From NCBI RefSeq assembly GCF_900167155.1, contig NZ_FUXU01000022.1, positions 1 to 61,178 of the forward strand: a stretch of 61,178 nt of DNA, given 5' to 3'. Source of the stretch: Enterovibrio nigricans DSM 22720 (GTDB taxonomy: Bacteria; Pseudomonadota; Gammaproteobacteria; Enterobacterales; Vibrionaceae). A program made the position numbers and the translations under genes. The notes beneath the pieces were generated by a model. That model saw only the letters and a program-made list of their open reading frames with translations. It did not search any database and was not told the DNA's origin. Below, piece after piece: positions 46,529 to 54,769 of this stretch (position 1 is its first letter; each line of letters begins with the position of its first letter).

Positions 46529-47911
46529 ATGTTTCAATTAGCATTTATTCGCGTTAAGGACACTGAGTGTCACGCGACAAGAACCCTTCATCTGGTCAAG
46601 GGTGACGGTAAATCACTGGATCTGAATCAGGATGTTGATGGGTTCAACAGTGAAATCAAGAAAGCGGCATTTACAGTCGCAGATCTGCAAGACATCGGCT
46701 TTCTGCTTGCTTCAACCTTTAAGCGTGCGCAACACCTAGACGTCCACATTGATGACGATGTGTATGCACAGCATGCGCCTGCCGTGTGGGTGAAGTGGCT
46801 GTCTTTGGGGTTGGCGTTATCGTCTTACGATTACAAGCACCGAGACAGTTTCCATCTGGAGCCGAACATCAATGCGTTTGAGTTTAAATCAGACGACGAC
46901 ACATTGTCTGCGGCCTTCTTTGAAGGACAAGTTTTGGCGCAAAGCCAACTGATAGCGCGTGAATTAGTGAACAAACCGGGCAACGTGATTTACCCAGAAT
47001 CGTTTGTCAGTGCGGTTCAAGAGCTGCCAATGGAAAACACCGTGCTGTCGTTTTTAACCGAATCTGAAATGCGCGAGCAGGGCTTCGGTGGTTTGGTCGG
47101 GATTTCCCAAGGCAGTGATCGTGATGGGCGTATGCTGTGTTTGGATTACCACCCAGAAGGCGCACAAACCACGATCGCTCTTGTCGGTAAAGGTGTCACG
47201 TTTGATACCGGCGGCATCAGTATTAAAGGTCAACATCGCATGAGTACCATGAAAGTGGACATGGGCGGTGCGGCAGCCGTGGTTGGCGCATTGAATGCCA
47301 TTGCACAGCTTCACTTGCCAGTGCGCGTTATCGGTTTGTGTGGCTTGGTAGAAAACATGCCATCAGGCGGCGCGATCAAGCCAGGCGATGTGGTGACCAT
47401 GTTATCGGGCAAAAGTGTTGAGATCATTTCGACCGACGCCGAAGGTCGCATGGTGCTGGCTGATGTTATGCATTATGCGCAGCAAACCTATCAACCTGAT
47501 TACCTGATTGATATCGCGACACTGACGGGTGCGACGGGCGTTTCGCTCGGAAAAGCATTTGCCTCTTTGATGGGCAACAGTGATGAGCTGAAAACGCTGG
47601 TGAAGGCCGCGGGAGATAGCTGTTCAGAATCTTTGTGGGAAATGCCGATTGGTGCGGACCTTTACGAAGCGTCACTGAAAAGTGATTTTGCCGATGTTCG
47701 TCACGGCGCTGAAGATGGCGACGGTAACGCCAGTGTTGCCGCGACCTTCCTCAATCATTTTGTGTCGCCGGAACAGAAGTGGATCCACATCGATTCAGCG
47801 GCCATGTCTTTGGGCATGACGCACCGCAAAATTTATCCAAAAGCAGCGTCGGGCTACGGCACGTTTTTGCTGACTGCGCTTTGCCAACACATTGCTAATA
47901 AAACGCATTAA
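46529..47911 (+). CDS. M17 leucyl aminopeptidase-family protein
   Basis: A 460-residue enzyme with no signal peptide. The C-terminal catalytic domain has Lys221 (VGKGVTFDTGG), the metal ligands in KVDMGGAAAVVGAL, and STDAEGRMVL (Asp303, Glu305, Arg307), where most relatives have NTDAEGR. The N-terminal domain is unlike PepA. It removes N-terminal amino acids from peptides. Its place between an oligosaccharide-type importer and a glycosylasparaginase suggests that it trims peptide from imported glyco-asparagine conjugates (inference). Confidence 0.9.
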   Translation: MFQLAFIRVKDTECHATRTLHLVKGDGKSLDLNQDVDGFNSEIKKAAFTVADLQDIGFLLASTFKRAQHLDVHIDDDVYAQHAPAVWVKWLSLGLALSSYDYKHRDSFHLEPNINAFEFKSDDDTLSAAFFEGQVLAQSQLIARELVNKPGNVIYPESFVSAVQELPMENTVLSFLTESEMREQGFGGLVGISQGSDRDGRMLCLDYHPEGAQTTIALVGKGVTFDTGGISIKGQHRMSTMKVDMGGAAAVVGALNAIAQLHLPVRVIGLCGLVENMPSGGAIKPGDVVTMLSGKSVEIISTDAEGRMVLADVMHYAQQTYQPDYLIDIATLTGATGVSLGKAFASLMGNSDELKTLVKAAGDSCSESLWEMPIGADLYEASLKSDFADVRHGAEDGDGNASVAATFLNHFVSPEQKWIHIDSAAMSLGMTHRKIYPKAASGYGTFLLTALCQHIANKTH

Positions 47912-47929
47912 GAGAAATAAGGAAATACC

Positions 47930-48856
47930 ATGATTTTGCTCGCCAACTCAGAAGCCTACCCAGGTATTGAAGAATCAGCCCGCCGCCTGCAAGCGGGAGA
48001 GGAAGGGCTTCGCGCTTTGGTTGAAGGAATAAAATTGGTCGAACTCGACCCACGTGTGCGTACTGTTGGCTACGGTGGCTGGCCGAATGTGCTCGGTGAA
48101 ATGGAGCTTGATGGCTCGGTGATGGACGGTGACAACCTGCGCACGGGAGCTGTTGGAGCCCTGAAAGGCTACATGCACCCTGTGGATGTTGCACACCGAG
48201 TGATGACGGATCTAAATCACGAGATTCTAGTGGGTGAGGGGGCTGCGATTTTTGCCAAAGAAATTGGCGCGGTGGCAGGCAACAACCTGATTGAAGATTC
48301 TAAGCAAGTTTGGTGGGAAAAGCTTGAGCAAGCTATGACCCCGGAAGAGCAAGCTGCATTTCCTAATGTACCGCTTGCGCAGCTATCTAACAATGCAACA
48401 GACCCAGAGCGTGTGCGTGATACCACCGTCTTTTTGAGCAGTGACATCAACAAAAAAATCAGTGTTGCGACGTCGACATCAGGCTGGGCATGGAAATATC
48501 CGGGTCGTTTAGGTGACAGCCCGATCATTGGTGCTGGCTCGTATGCAGACAGTCGTTATGGCGCGTGTGCCTGTACGCACACGGGTGAAATGGCTATTCG
48601 TTGTTCAACCTCTCATGCAGTTGTGCTTTACATGAAAATGGGTATGAGCCTAGATGAAGCGGTGTATGAAGCCATTAAAGACTTGGATTACCTCAAAGAC
48701 GGGTACACCGAAGGCGTTACCATCCATGCGATCGACAGTCATGGAAATCACAAAGTGGTGAGCCTGAACTGTCCAGGGAACATAACGTACTGGTTCTGGC
48801 AGACGGGTATGGACAAGCCGGAAGAGCGCAAAGCAGAAGTGATCTTCACGCGATAA
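47930..48856 (+). CDS. Glycosylasparaginase (N4-(beta-N-acetylglucosaminyl)-L-asparaginase) family
   Basis: A 308-residue Ntn hydrolase with no signal peptide. The expected autocleavage site is Asp164-Thr165 (VRDTTVF, family HDTIGMV). Downstream are TSTSGWAWKYPGRLGDSPIIGAG and the THTGE stretch equivalent to TGNGD. Upstream VMDGD and GAVGALK match the family alpha chain. These features point to the AGA branch rather than plant-type IaaA isoaspartyl peptidases. It should hydrolyse GlcNAc-Asn to aspartate, ammonia and GlcNAc, the last step in N-glycoprotein breakdown. It is the final gene of the importer operon (18-bp gap). Confidence 0.88.
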   Translation: MILLANSEAYPGIEESARRLQAGEEGLRALVEGIKLVELDPRVRTVGYGGWPNVLGEMELDGSVMDGDNLRTGAVGALKGYMHPVDVAHRVMTDLNHEILVGEGAAIFAKEIGAVAGNNLIEDSKQVWWEKLEQAMTPEEQAAFPNVPLAQLSNNATDPERVRDTTVFLSSDINKKISVATSTSGWAWKYPGRLGDSPIIGAGSYADSRYGACACTHTGEMAIRCSTSHAVVLYMKMGMSLDEAVYEAIKDLDYLKDGYTEGVTIHAIDSHGNHKVVSLNCPGNITYWFWQTGMDKPEERKAEVIFTR

Positions 48857-48880
48857 GGGCAACATTCCGACCACAAAACA

Positions 48881-48907
48881 AAAGCCGCTTTTCAAAGCGG
48901 CTTTCTT
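48881..48907. terminator. Bidirectional terminator at operon convergence
   Basis: An 11-bp stem (AAAGCCGCTTT/AAAGCGGCTTT) with a 2-nt loop lies between the glycosylasparaginase and rpiR-like genes, which converge. Confidence 0.85.
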
Positions 48908-48943
48908 GTGTCTGTTATACCTAAAGAGGTAAAGCAGAAAGTG

Positions 48944-49747
48944 TTATTGTCCGAACGGCGCTTCAGTGGAGACCCAGTTTTTGATGGTATCTCGGTTGGT
49001 CGAAACGTAGTGGTAATACAAATGGTCGATAGCCATCAGCATGGGGAGTTGTGCGGTGATCATCCCCGTGCGTTCTTCGCCATGTAACGAGGCCGTTAAC
49101 AAGGTCGCCGTGGCATTTTTAGCCAGTTTGGACTTAGGGTTTGAGGTAATCAAAAACGTCGAAATACCGCGTGAAGTGAGGTTTTTAACAACCTTCGCCA
49201 TGTCTTCGTTCAGGCCATTGAGGCTCAATACGATCACTAAGTTTTCTGTGGTTAAAATATCTTGGTACATCACCATGGAGTTGGTGTCCTGCACCACTTC
49301 AACAAACTTACCTAAACGGCCAAAGCGGAATTTGAAATCGCCACCGGCCAGTGCACTGAACCCTGTGCCGAAAATGTGAATGATCTTATGTTGAGAGATA
49401 GCAGCCGTAATAAGTTCGACGACTTCTGTTTCGATGCAATTATCCAACTGCTGCAGTACATTAAAATAATCTTGGTGTAATCCAACGTGTTCACGGGTTG
49501 CTGGTGGTTTGGTGCTGTCTAATTGCTCTTGGTATAGAAACAAAAATTCTTTGAAATTGTTGAGCCCGAGCTTTTGACAAAAGCGGGTTATAGACGCAGT
49601 GGAAACACCGATGTCTACCGCAAGTTCTTCAATGGTTTTGACTGGCTTTCGGGCAAGAAAGTATTCCGCTATCTTGCTGTCGGTAGACGTGAATTTGCTC
49701 CGAGCATATTCAAAAAGCAGTCCGATATCTTTGTTCATCAGTACCAT
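48944..49747 (-). CDS. RpiR/MurR-family transcriptional regulator
   Basis: A 267-residue regulator. The N-terminal HTH_6 domain (residues 1-80, with TIEELAVDIGVSTASITRFCQKLG split by the turn) precedes a SIS domain (about 115-245, IIHIFGTGFSALAGGDFKFR). RpiR proteins sense phosphosugars, so mannose-6-P or GlcNAc-6-P is a fair guess. The start may be ATG 49747 or 49738, and neither has a strong ribosome-binding site. It lies downstream of mngB on the same strand. Confidence 0.9.
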   Translation of the reverse strand: MVLMNKDIGLLFEYARSKFTSTDSKIAEYFLARKPVKTIEELAVDIGVSTASITRFCQKLGLNNFKEFLFLYQEQLDSTKPPATREHVGLHQDYFNVLQQLDNCIETEVVELITAAISQHKIIHIFGTGFSALAGGDFKFRFGRLGKFVEVVQDTNSMVMYQDILTTENLVIVLSLNGLNEDMAKVVKNLTSRGISTFLITSNPKSKLAKNATATLLTASLHGEERTGMITAQLPMLMAIDHLYYHYVSTNRDTIKNWVSTEAPFGQ

Positions 49748-49816
49748 AGGCCATTGTCAGTTTGCCTTACTATACCCACATCACTGGAAGTTGCAGCTTA
49801 AACGCAAGCGTTTTAT

Positions 49817-49848
49817 CTCCCCAGTCACACAGTCTATGTACTGGGGAG
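49817..49848 (-). other. Stem-loop between alpha-mannosidase and rpiR-like genes
   Basis: A perfect 9-bp stem (CTCCCCAGT/ACTGGGGAG) with a 14-nt loop. On the transcribed strand it is followed by ATAAAACG rather than a T tract, so it may be only a partial terminator, allowing some read-through into the regulator gene. Confidence 0.5.
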
Positions 49849-49896
49849 AGCATCACTTACACGCATTCAGCAAAAGGGGAAGGCGAAACACTCCTC

Positions 49897-52551
49897 TTAT
49901 TCAAGCGCGATTTTGAAAGTGCGAATTTGTTTCGCGCGGAACTTGCCGAAATGAATAGCATTTTGGCTGATGGTTAACAGATGCAGCGGTTGGTTCAGTA
50001 GATTGGTTTCCCATGCATCTTGAATATCTTGCGCAAATTGAAGGGTGCCAGCGTTTTCAATCGCATATTCTGACGGGTTGTACACACGCACAAACACGGC
50101 GTCGTTCTCGTATTGAATGCTGCTACAAACCAATGATGGTGCGTCAATCGTAAAAAGCGATGTCTCTTCGGCAATGGCATTTGAAAGCGGGTGCATCACA
50201 AAATACTTCAGAGTATTGGTGAATTGATTCAAGGTTTGCGCCTGGTAGTAAGGCTGTTCTATGCTCCAGCGCTGGGAGGCGTGGTTGACAGAGGCAGCAT
50301 CAAACTTCTCATCCAATAGCAATGCAAGCTTGGCGGTTTGATGGCCTTTCATCTGGCTATCAGGTGTCGGAATGTACTTATACTGCTGGCCTGATGCGAT
50401 ACCCGGACGACGAATAAGATCTGGCTTGCCCAACCAGCCCACACTTCGGAATACGGTAAGCGCTACCTTGCCACTTGGTTGAGATGGCGACTCAAGCAAC
50501 ACTTCGTATTCTTTGATGCCTTGCGCCAAAATGGACAAGCTCGTCGTGGTATCACTTACATTGACAAAGTTGATCATTGGATAGATGCCACAAGGCTCTT
50601 CTTTCCAGCCGCGCTCACGCCAGTCAGCCATTTGTAGCTGATAATGCGGTCGACGGACGAAACCAAACGGTGTATCCGCAACGCTTTCTTTCGTCTCAAT
50701 CGGACTGTTTACGACCAACTGTAAACGATGATCATCTACGTGGTTGTTGATATCGAATTCCATTGAGAGCGGCAAGCCGTCTTGAAGGGTCAATGTCAGC
50801 ACATAGTCACACTGAGTATCAGCGAAACGTTGGGCGCGAGCTTCCAAGTTCTCTGGTAGCATCCATTGGCCTTTCAGCCTCAAGATCTGTTGCAGGGTGC
50901 CGTTCTGTGTCGTGCATTCTGCGTGGTTAAACGACAAGTCAATAACCCAGTCTTGTACGGGTGGCGAATAATCATAAGTATCGCCATCATCACCGCCATC
51001 GCGTGCGGTCAGGAAATAATCCCAACGACGCTCGTAGTGTTTATCAATCAAGTGCAGCCCGCCACCGGTGTATTCGATGCGGTAGCGGCTGTTCTCGATG
51101 TGGTAAGTGGCCTTTTCTTCAATCGGTGTTAGTGCATCACGAGTTTCTTCAATCACTAACGATGTAAAGCCTAGCGCAGGTATGCTATGACGAAGCGCAA
51201 TCTCGGTTTGGTAGTAGTAACCGTTCGGATCGTTGTCTTTTGGGTCGCGCTGGATGCTGCCGTTGTAATGTTGGCTTTGTGCAATCACGTCAAACGCGAC
51301 GGGCTCACCACTCACTGTTGAGAGCGTAAATCCTGCTGATTTGGTTGAAAGTGTGAGTGTTTGCGTGTGTTCACGAGCAAACGGCAGTGTATTGAACAAA
51401 GTCAATCTTGCACCGTTTTCCAAAGCAGGTTGTGATTCCGAGACTTTACGTACTAAGTAGTCTCGTGCAGCAGAAGACATCTGATCAACCTGCTCAAAAC
51501 GCTCAACAATGATCTTATTGGTCTTGTCTGTATTGCAACCCCCCGCGCTGTCATGGGCGTGATTTCGCGTCATGATACGCCAGAGGTTATTGATAAGCTC
51601 TTTTTGATATCCGAGGCCGAAGCGTGTTGCCAGCACCATCAAAGGTTCGAGCTCAAGGGTGATACGACGCTCAAGCATATCGTTCAAACGCTTGTGATCG
51701 GCGCGAGAAGAGTAGATAGAGCGGTGGATCTTTGACACCTGTCCGTCGATCATCTCTCCGCTAAGTACGTCCATTGGAAGATCTTGTGCTTTTAGGCGAG
51801 CGAACAATTCCTCATAACTGCTTTCTACAAGGTGGCTGTCGATATTGGCTTCCGCCAACTGTTGGTTGAATAGCTCAATGCGAGATTTCACATTGCGATC
51901 GACATAGCGCTGGTCGCCACCGAGTGGCAAGGCGATGTCCTCGCTCAGGCAGCCTTTTCCAACCTGATTGACGAGAGAGGCAGCGTCCTCGCTGTAAATC
52001 AGTTGTCCGCCGACGTAGTAGCCGTCACAGATGTTGTAGAAGATGACGTCACTGCCATCTTCACTTTGCCAGCGACCTTCGCGATAGGGGTAAACATCGG
52101 TCGAGAGTCCACGCCAGAACACGGTTTTATCAATGCCAACGCCACGGTAAATTTTCGGCATGTCCATGCTCTGACCGAACGAGTCTGGCACATAACCTAA
52201 CATCTCAACACCGCCTAACGCTTTGCCGAGATTGATACCAAGTTGTAGGTTGCGGATGATAGATTCACCCGCAATGATGAGTTGGTCGGTTTGGGTATAC
52301 CAAGGACCAATTTTTAGCTTCCCGCTTTCTACTAAGGCAGATAAACGGTGCTTTTGATGCGGGCAGGCATTGAGATAGTCTTCAACGATGCTCAATTGCC
52401 CATCCAGGTAGTAATTGTCGACGTCCCCTTTCTCAAGGGCATCCATCACTTCTTCCATATGGTAGATAAGCTGGATGAGCGACTCATGGGTAGAGAAATA
52501 CCACTCAAAATCCCAATGCGTGTGGGAAATCACATGAAGTTGTTTCGTCAT
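49897..52551 (-). CDS. mngB: GH38 alpha-mannosidase, MngB-like
   Basis: An 884-residue enzyme with no signal peptide. The N-terminal zinc site is SHTHWDFEW (His10, His12, Asp14) and the nucleophile is Asp123 in YVPDSFGQSMD. GPWYTQTDQL and KNHAHDS-like TRNHAHDSAGGC are also typical. It closely resembles E. coli MngB, which hydrolyses 2-O-(6-phospho-alpha-mannosyl)-D-glycerate. Next to PTS genes it probably cleaves phosphorylated alpha-mannosides. In this island, alpha-mannobiose or trimmed N-glycan arms are alternative substrates (inference). Confidence 0.93.
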   Translation of the reverse strand: MTKQLHVISHTHWDFEWYFSTHESLIQLIYHMEEVMDALEKGDVDNYYLDGQLSIVEDYLNACPHQKHRLSALVESGKLKIGPWYTQTDQLIIAGESIIRNLQLGINLGKALGGVEMLGYVPDSFGQSMDMPKIYRGVGIDKTVFWRGLSTDVYPYREGRWQSEDGSDVIFYNICDGYYVGGQLIYSEDAASLVNQVGKGCLSEDIALPLGGDQRYVDRNVKSRIELFNQQLAEANIDSHLVESSYEELFARLKAQDLPMDVLSGEMIDGQVSKIHRSIYSSRADHKRLNDMLERRITLELEPLMVLATRFGLGYQKELINNLWRIMTRNHAHDSAGGCNTDKTNKIIVERFEQVDQMSSAARDYLVRKVSESQPALENGARLTLFNTLPFAREHTQTLTLSTKSAGFTLSTVSGEPVAFDVIAQSQHYNGSIQRDPKDNDPNGYYYQTEIALRHSIPALGFTSLVIEETRDALTPIEEKATYHIENSRYRIEYTGGGLHLIDKHYERRWDYFLTARDGGDDGDTYDYSPPVQDWVIDLSFNHAECTTQNGTLQQILRLKGQWMLPENLEARAQRFADTQCDYVLTLTLQDGLPLSMEFDINNHVDDHRLQLVVNSPIETKESVADTPFGFVRRPHYQLQMADWRERGWKEEPCGIYPMINFVNVSDTTTSLSILAQGIKEYEVLLESPSQPSGKVALTVFRSVGWLGKPDLIRRPGIASGQQYKYIPTPDSQMKGHQTAKLALLLDEKFDAASVNHASQRWSIEQPYYQAQTLNQFTNTLKYFVMHPLSNAIAEETSLFTIDAPSLVCSSIQYENDAVFVRVYNPSEYAIENAGTLQFAQDIQDAWETNLLNQPLHLLTISQNAIHFGKFRAKQIRTFKIALE

Positions 52552-52569
52552 AGCACTGCCCGCTTAGTT

Positions 52570-53016
52570 TTACGCAATCACTTGATGGATAGTATCCAGC
52601 ACTGCTTGCGCGTCTTCACTTTGCAAGGTGCTTCGAATGTCAGGTTTCATCATGGCGCGAGAAAGCTTGGTTAACATCACCAGACTTTCATCAGCACCTG
52701 ACGCTGGGATCGCCAGAGACACGACAGTCGTGACAGGGGCGTCATCCATGGTTTCCCATTCAATCGGATGCGTAAAACGAACCACGAAAATACCCGGCTT
52801 GGTGACATGTTCAGATTTACAGTGAGGGACGGCAATGCCACCCATAAAACCTGTACTGTCGTGGTCTTCGCGCGCCTTCAAGCCCGCTTTAAAACCCTCA
52901 ATACTGTCAACAAAGCCCAAACGGTAAGCATTTTCAGCGATGAAGCGAAACGCTTCTTGCTGAGAGTTTGATTGGGTATCCGTCAAAATATGTTCAAGTG
53001 AAAATACTGTGTTCAT
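52570..53016 (-). CDS. PTS fructose/mannitol-type IIA protein
   Basis: A 148-residue EIIA-Fru/Mtl domain. Phosphorylated His65 is in GGIAVPHCKSEHV. It receives phosphate from HPr and passes it to the IIB domain of the neighbouring IIBC (5-bp gap). E. coli MngA has IIA, IIB and IIC in one chain, whereas here IIA is separate. It is in an operon with IIBC and mngB. Confidence 0.93.
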   Translation of the reverse strand: MNTVFSLEHILTDTQSNSQQEAFRFIAENAYRLGFVDSIEGFKAGLKAREDHDSTGFMGGIAVPHCKSEHVTKPGIFVVRFTHPIEWETMDDAPVTTVVSLAIPASGADESLVMLTKLSRAMMKPDIRSTLQSEDAQAVLDTIHQVIA

Positions 53017-53021
53017 CTTGC

Positions 53022-54548
53022 TTATCCGTTGGTTGTTGCTGTTTCAGTCGTGACCGTTTCCACGGGTGTAGGTTCAGCGGCAGCGACTGCTTTAGGGCGA
53101 CGCCAGAAGCCAATGATCATCGCGGTGGTAGCAATGCCTGCAAACGTACAAGCAATCCAGGTCACAAACGGAATTGGCTGCTCGATGTAACCGACAAAGG
53201 TGCCAAGCGGAGAGCCGATACCACCGTAGAATTTCACATCTAGATAGCCAACCAAACCGCCTGCCAGTGCAGAGCCTGCCACACTTGCTGTGATAATTTG
53301 CACTGGGTTAGCCGCTGCAAATGGGATGGCGCCTTCCGTTACGCCCACGATACCCATACCAAACGCAGAGTTCGCAGATATTTTCTCGGTGGCACTAAAG
53401 CGTTTAGCAAACAGTTTTGACGCGAGGAAGATACCCAGTGGTGCAACAGAGATTGCCGCTTGCGCTGCGGTACCCGGCACAAAGTTCGCGCCTTCAATAC
53501 CGTATTTCGCGACCGTATCTGTCCATACCGCGGTACCGAAAATCAGAGCTGTTTTGTTTACTGGGCCGCCGAAGTCGAAGCCGATCATCGCACCGATAAG
53601 CGCACCGATGATGAAGGTCGAAGAGGCATAGTTGGTCGTCATCCAATTCAGGCCGTCATACAGTGCGCTCATCGCACCTGCAATCGGTTGTCCAATCAGG
53701 TAAAGCACGACCACAGTGATGAAGAACGTCGCAATCAGCGGGATCACCATGATTGGCACGATAGGCTGGATAATTTTCGGCCACTTGACCTTTTTCAGGT
53801 ATTTCACGAAATAACCGACGAGGAAGGCAACCAGAATAGCGGACAGGAAGCCACCACCAGCGTTGGTGCCGAGGAAGCTTGGATCATTTGCCATGTATGC
53901 ACCTAGCATCGCTGGCGCGATAGCTGGGCGGTCTGCAATGGAGTTTGCGACAAAGCCAGCAAATAGCGGGATCATCAGAGTGAAACCAATCTGACCCACT
54001 TTGAACAGGTGGAACATAAAGTAGCCGAGCGGATCTTCTTGATCAAAGCCCCACGCGACCATACGACCAAGGTCGTCTTTCTGGAACGCAAAGATGTTGG
54101 CAATCGCGAGCAACAGACCCGCCGCGATAACCATGGGCACCATGTAGGAAATACCACTCATAATGTGTTGAACAAAACCGTTCTCAGTGGTTTTACCAAG
54201 GGTGACGTTACCAACTTTCGTACCTTTGCCACCAAAAACGGTCGCATTGTCATCCGCTTCTTTAATCAACGCCATCGCATCGCGGATCGCTGCTTTCGGA
54301 CGGGTTTTATAAACACGTTTACCCGCAAAGCGTGATAAATCAATTTCAATGTCAGAAGCGATGATCACCAAATCTGCTTTATCAATGTCTTGTTCAGTCA
54401 GGATGTTTTCAGCTCCTATGGAGCCTTGTGTTTCTACTTTGACTGAAAAATTATGTTCTTTACCAGCTTGCTCTAGGGCTTCTGCTGCCATGTAGGTATG
54501 CGCGATGCCTGCGGCACAGGCTGTTATCGCAACAACGTTATTGGTCAT
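53022..54548 (-). CDS. PTS fructose/mannosylglycerate-type IIBC permease
   Basis: A 508-residue fusion. IIB at 1-100 has Cys11 in VAITACAAGIAHTYMA. IIC at about 125-475 has 8-10 spans and family motifs FDFGGPVNKTA, GVTEGAIPFA and GGIGSPLGTF. A Thr/Glu-rich tail follows. It imports and phosphorylates a sugar at C6 (or C1 for fructose). Pairing with MngB favours an alpha-mannosyl substrate. It is the first gene of the operon, with AAGGAG before ATG. The regulatory region contains paired TGTAAA repeats. Confidence 0.93.
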   Translation of the reverse strand: MTNNVVAITACAAGIAHTYMAAEALEQAGKEHNFSVKVETQGSIGAENILTEQDIDKADLVIIASDIEIDLSRFAGKRVYKTRPKAAIRDAMALIKEADDNATVFGGKGTKVGNVTLGKTTENGFVQHIMSGISYMVPMVIAAGLLLAIANIFAFQKDDLGRMVAWGFDQEDPLGYFMFHLFKVGQIGFTLMIPLFAGFVANSIADRPAIAPAMLGAYMANDPSFLGTNAGGGFLSAILVAFLVGYFVKYLKKVKWPKIIQPIVPIMVIPLIATFFITVVVLYLIGQPIAGAMSALYDGLNWMTTNYASSTFIIGALIGAMIGFDFGGPVNKTALIFGTAVWTDTVAKYGIEGANFVPGTAAQAAISVAPLGIFLASKLFAKRFSATEKISANSAFGMGIVGVTEGAIPFAAANPVQIITASVAGSALAGGLVGYLDVKFYGGIGSPLGTFVGYIEQPIPFVTWIACTFAGIATTAMIIGFWRRPKAVAAAEPTPVETVTTETATTNG

Positions 54549-54648
54549 GAGGTTCTCCTTCTACGACCGAATAGAGGGTATAGGGCGGAGGGATAATGAA
54601 AATTTTTCCAGTTTTGAACTGTGACACCGCGCAAAATAGCCATTAAAT

Positions 54649-54662
54649 TGTAAATTTTTACA
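54649..54662. promoter_or_regulatory. Candidate operator copy 1 (TGTAAA-TT-TTTACA)
   Basis: A perfect inverted repeat, two 6-bp arms around TT, in the 221-bp divergent region between the PTS IIBC and araC-like genes. The same core recurs 54 bp away. It could be bound by the AraC-type or the RpiR-type regulator. Confidence 0.55.
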
Positions 54663-54702
54663 GTAAATGGTGCGCCATTTCATGGAAAAAACGGTCAAAT
54701 AC

Positions 54703-54716
54703 TGTAAATTTTTTCA
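54703..54716. promoter_or_regulatory. Candidate operator copy 2 (imperfect TGTAAA repeat)
   Basis: TGTAAATTTTTTCA repeats copy 1 with one change in the second arm, and the similarity continues outward (CCGTAAAG here, AGTAAAT there). It is a direct repeat at 54-bp spacing, close to five helical turns. Confidence 0.5.
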
Positions 54717-54769
54717 CCGTAAAGCGTTCGAATATTGAGTTTTGTGAATTTATTTTCGTCCATTGGTGA

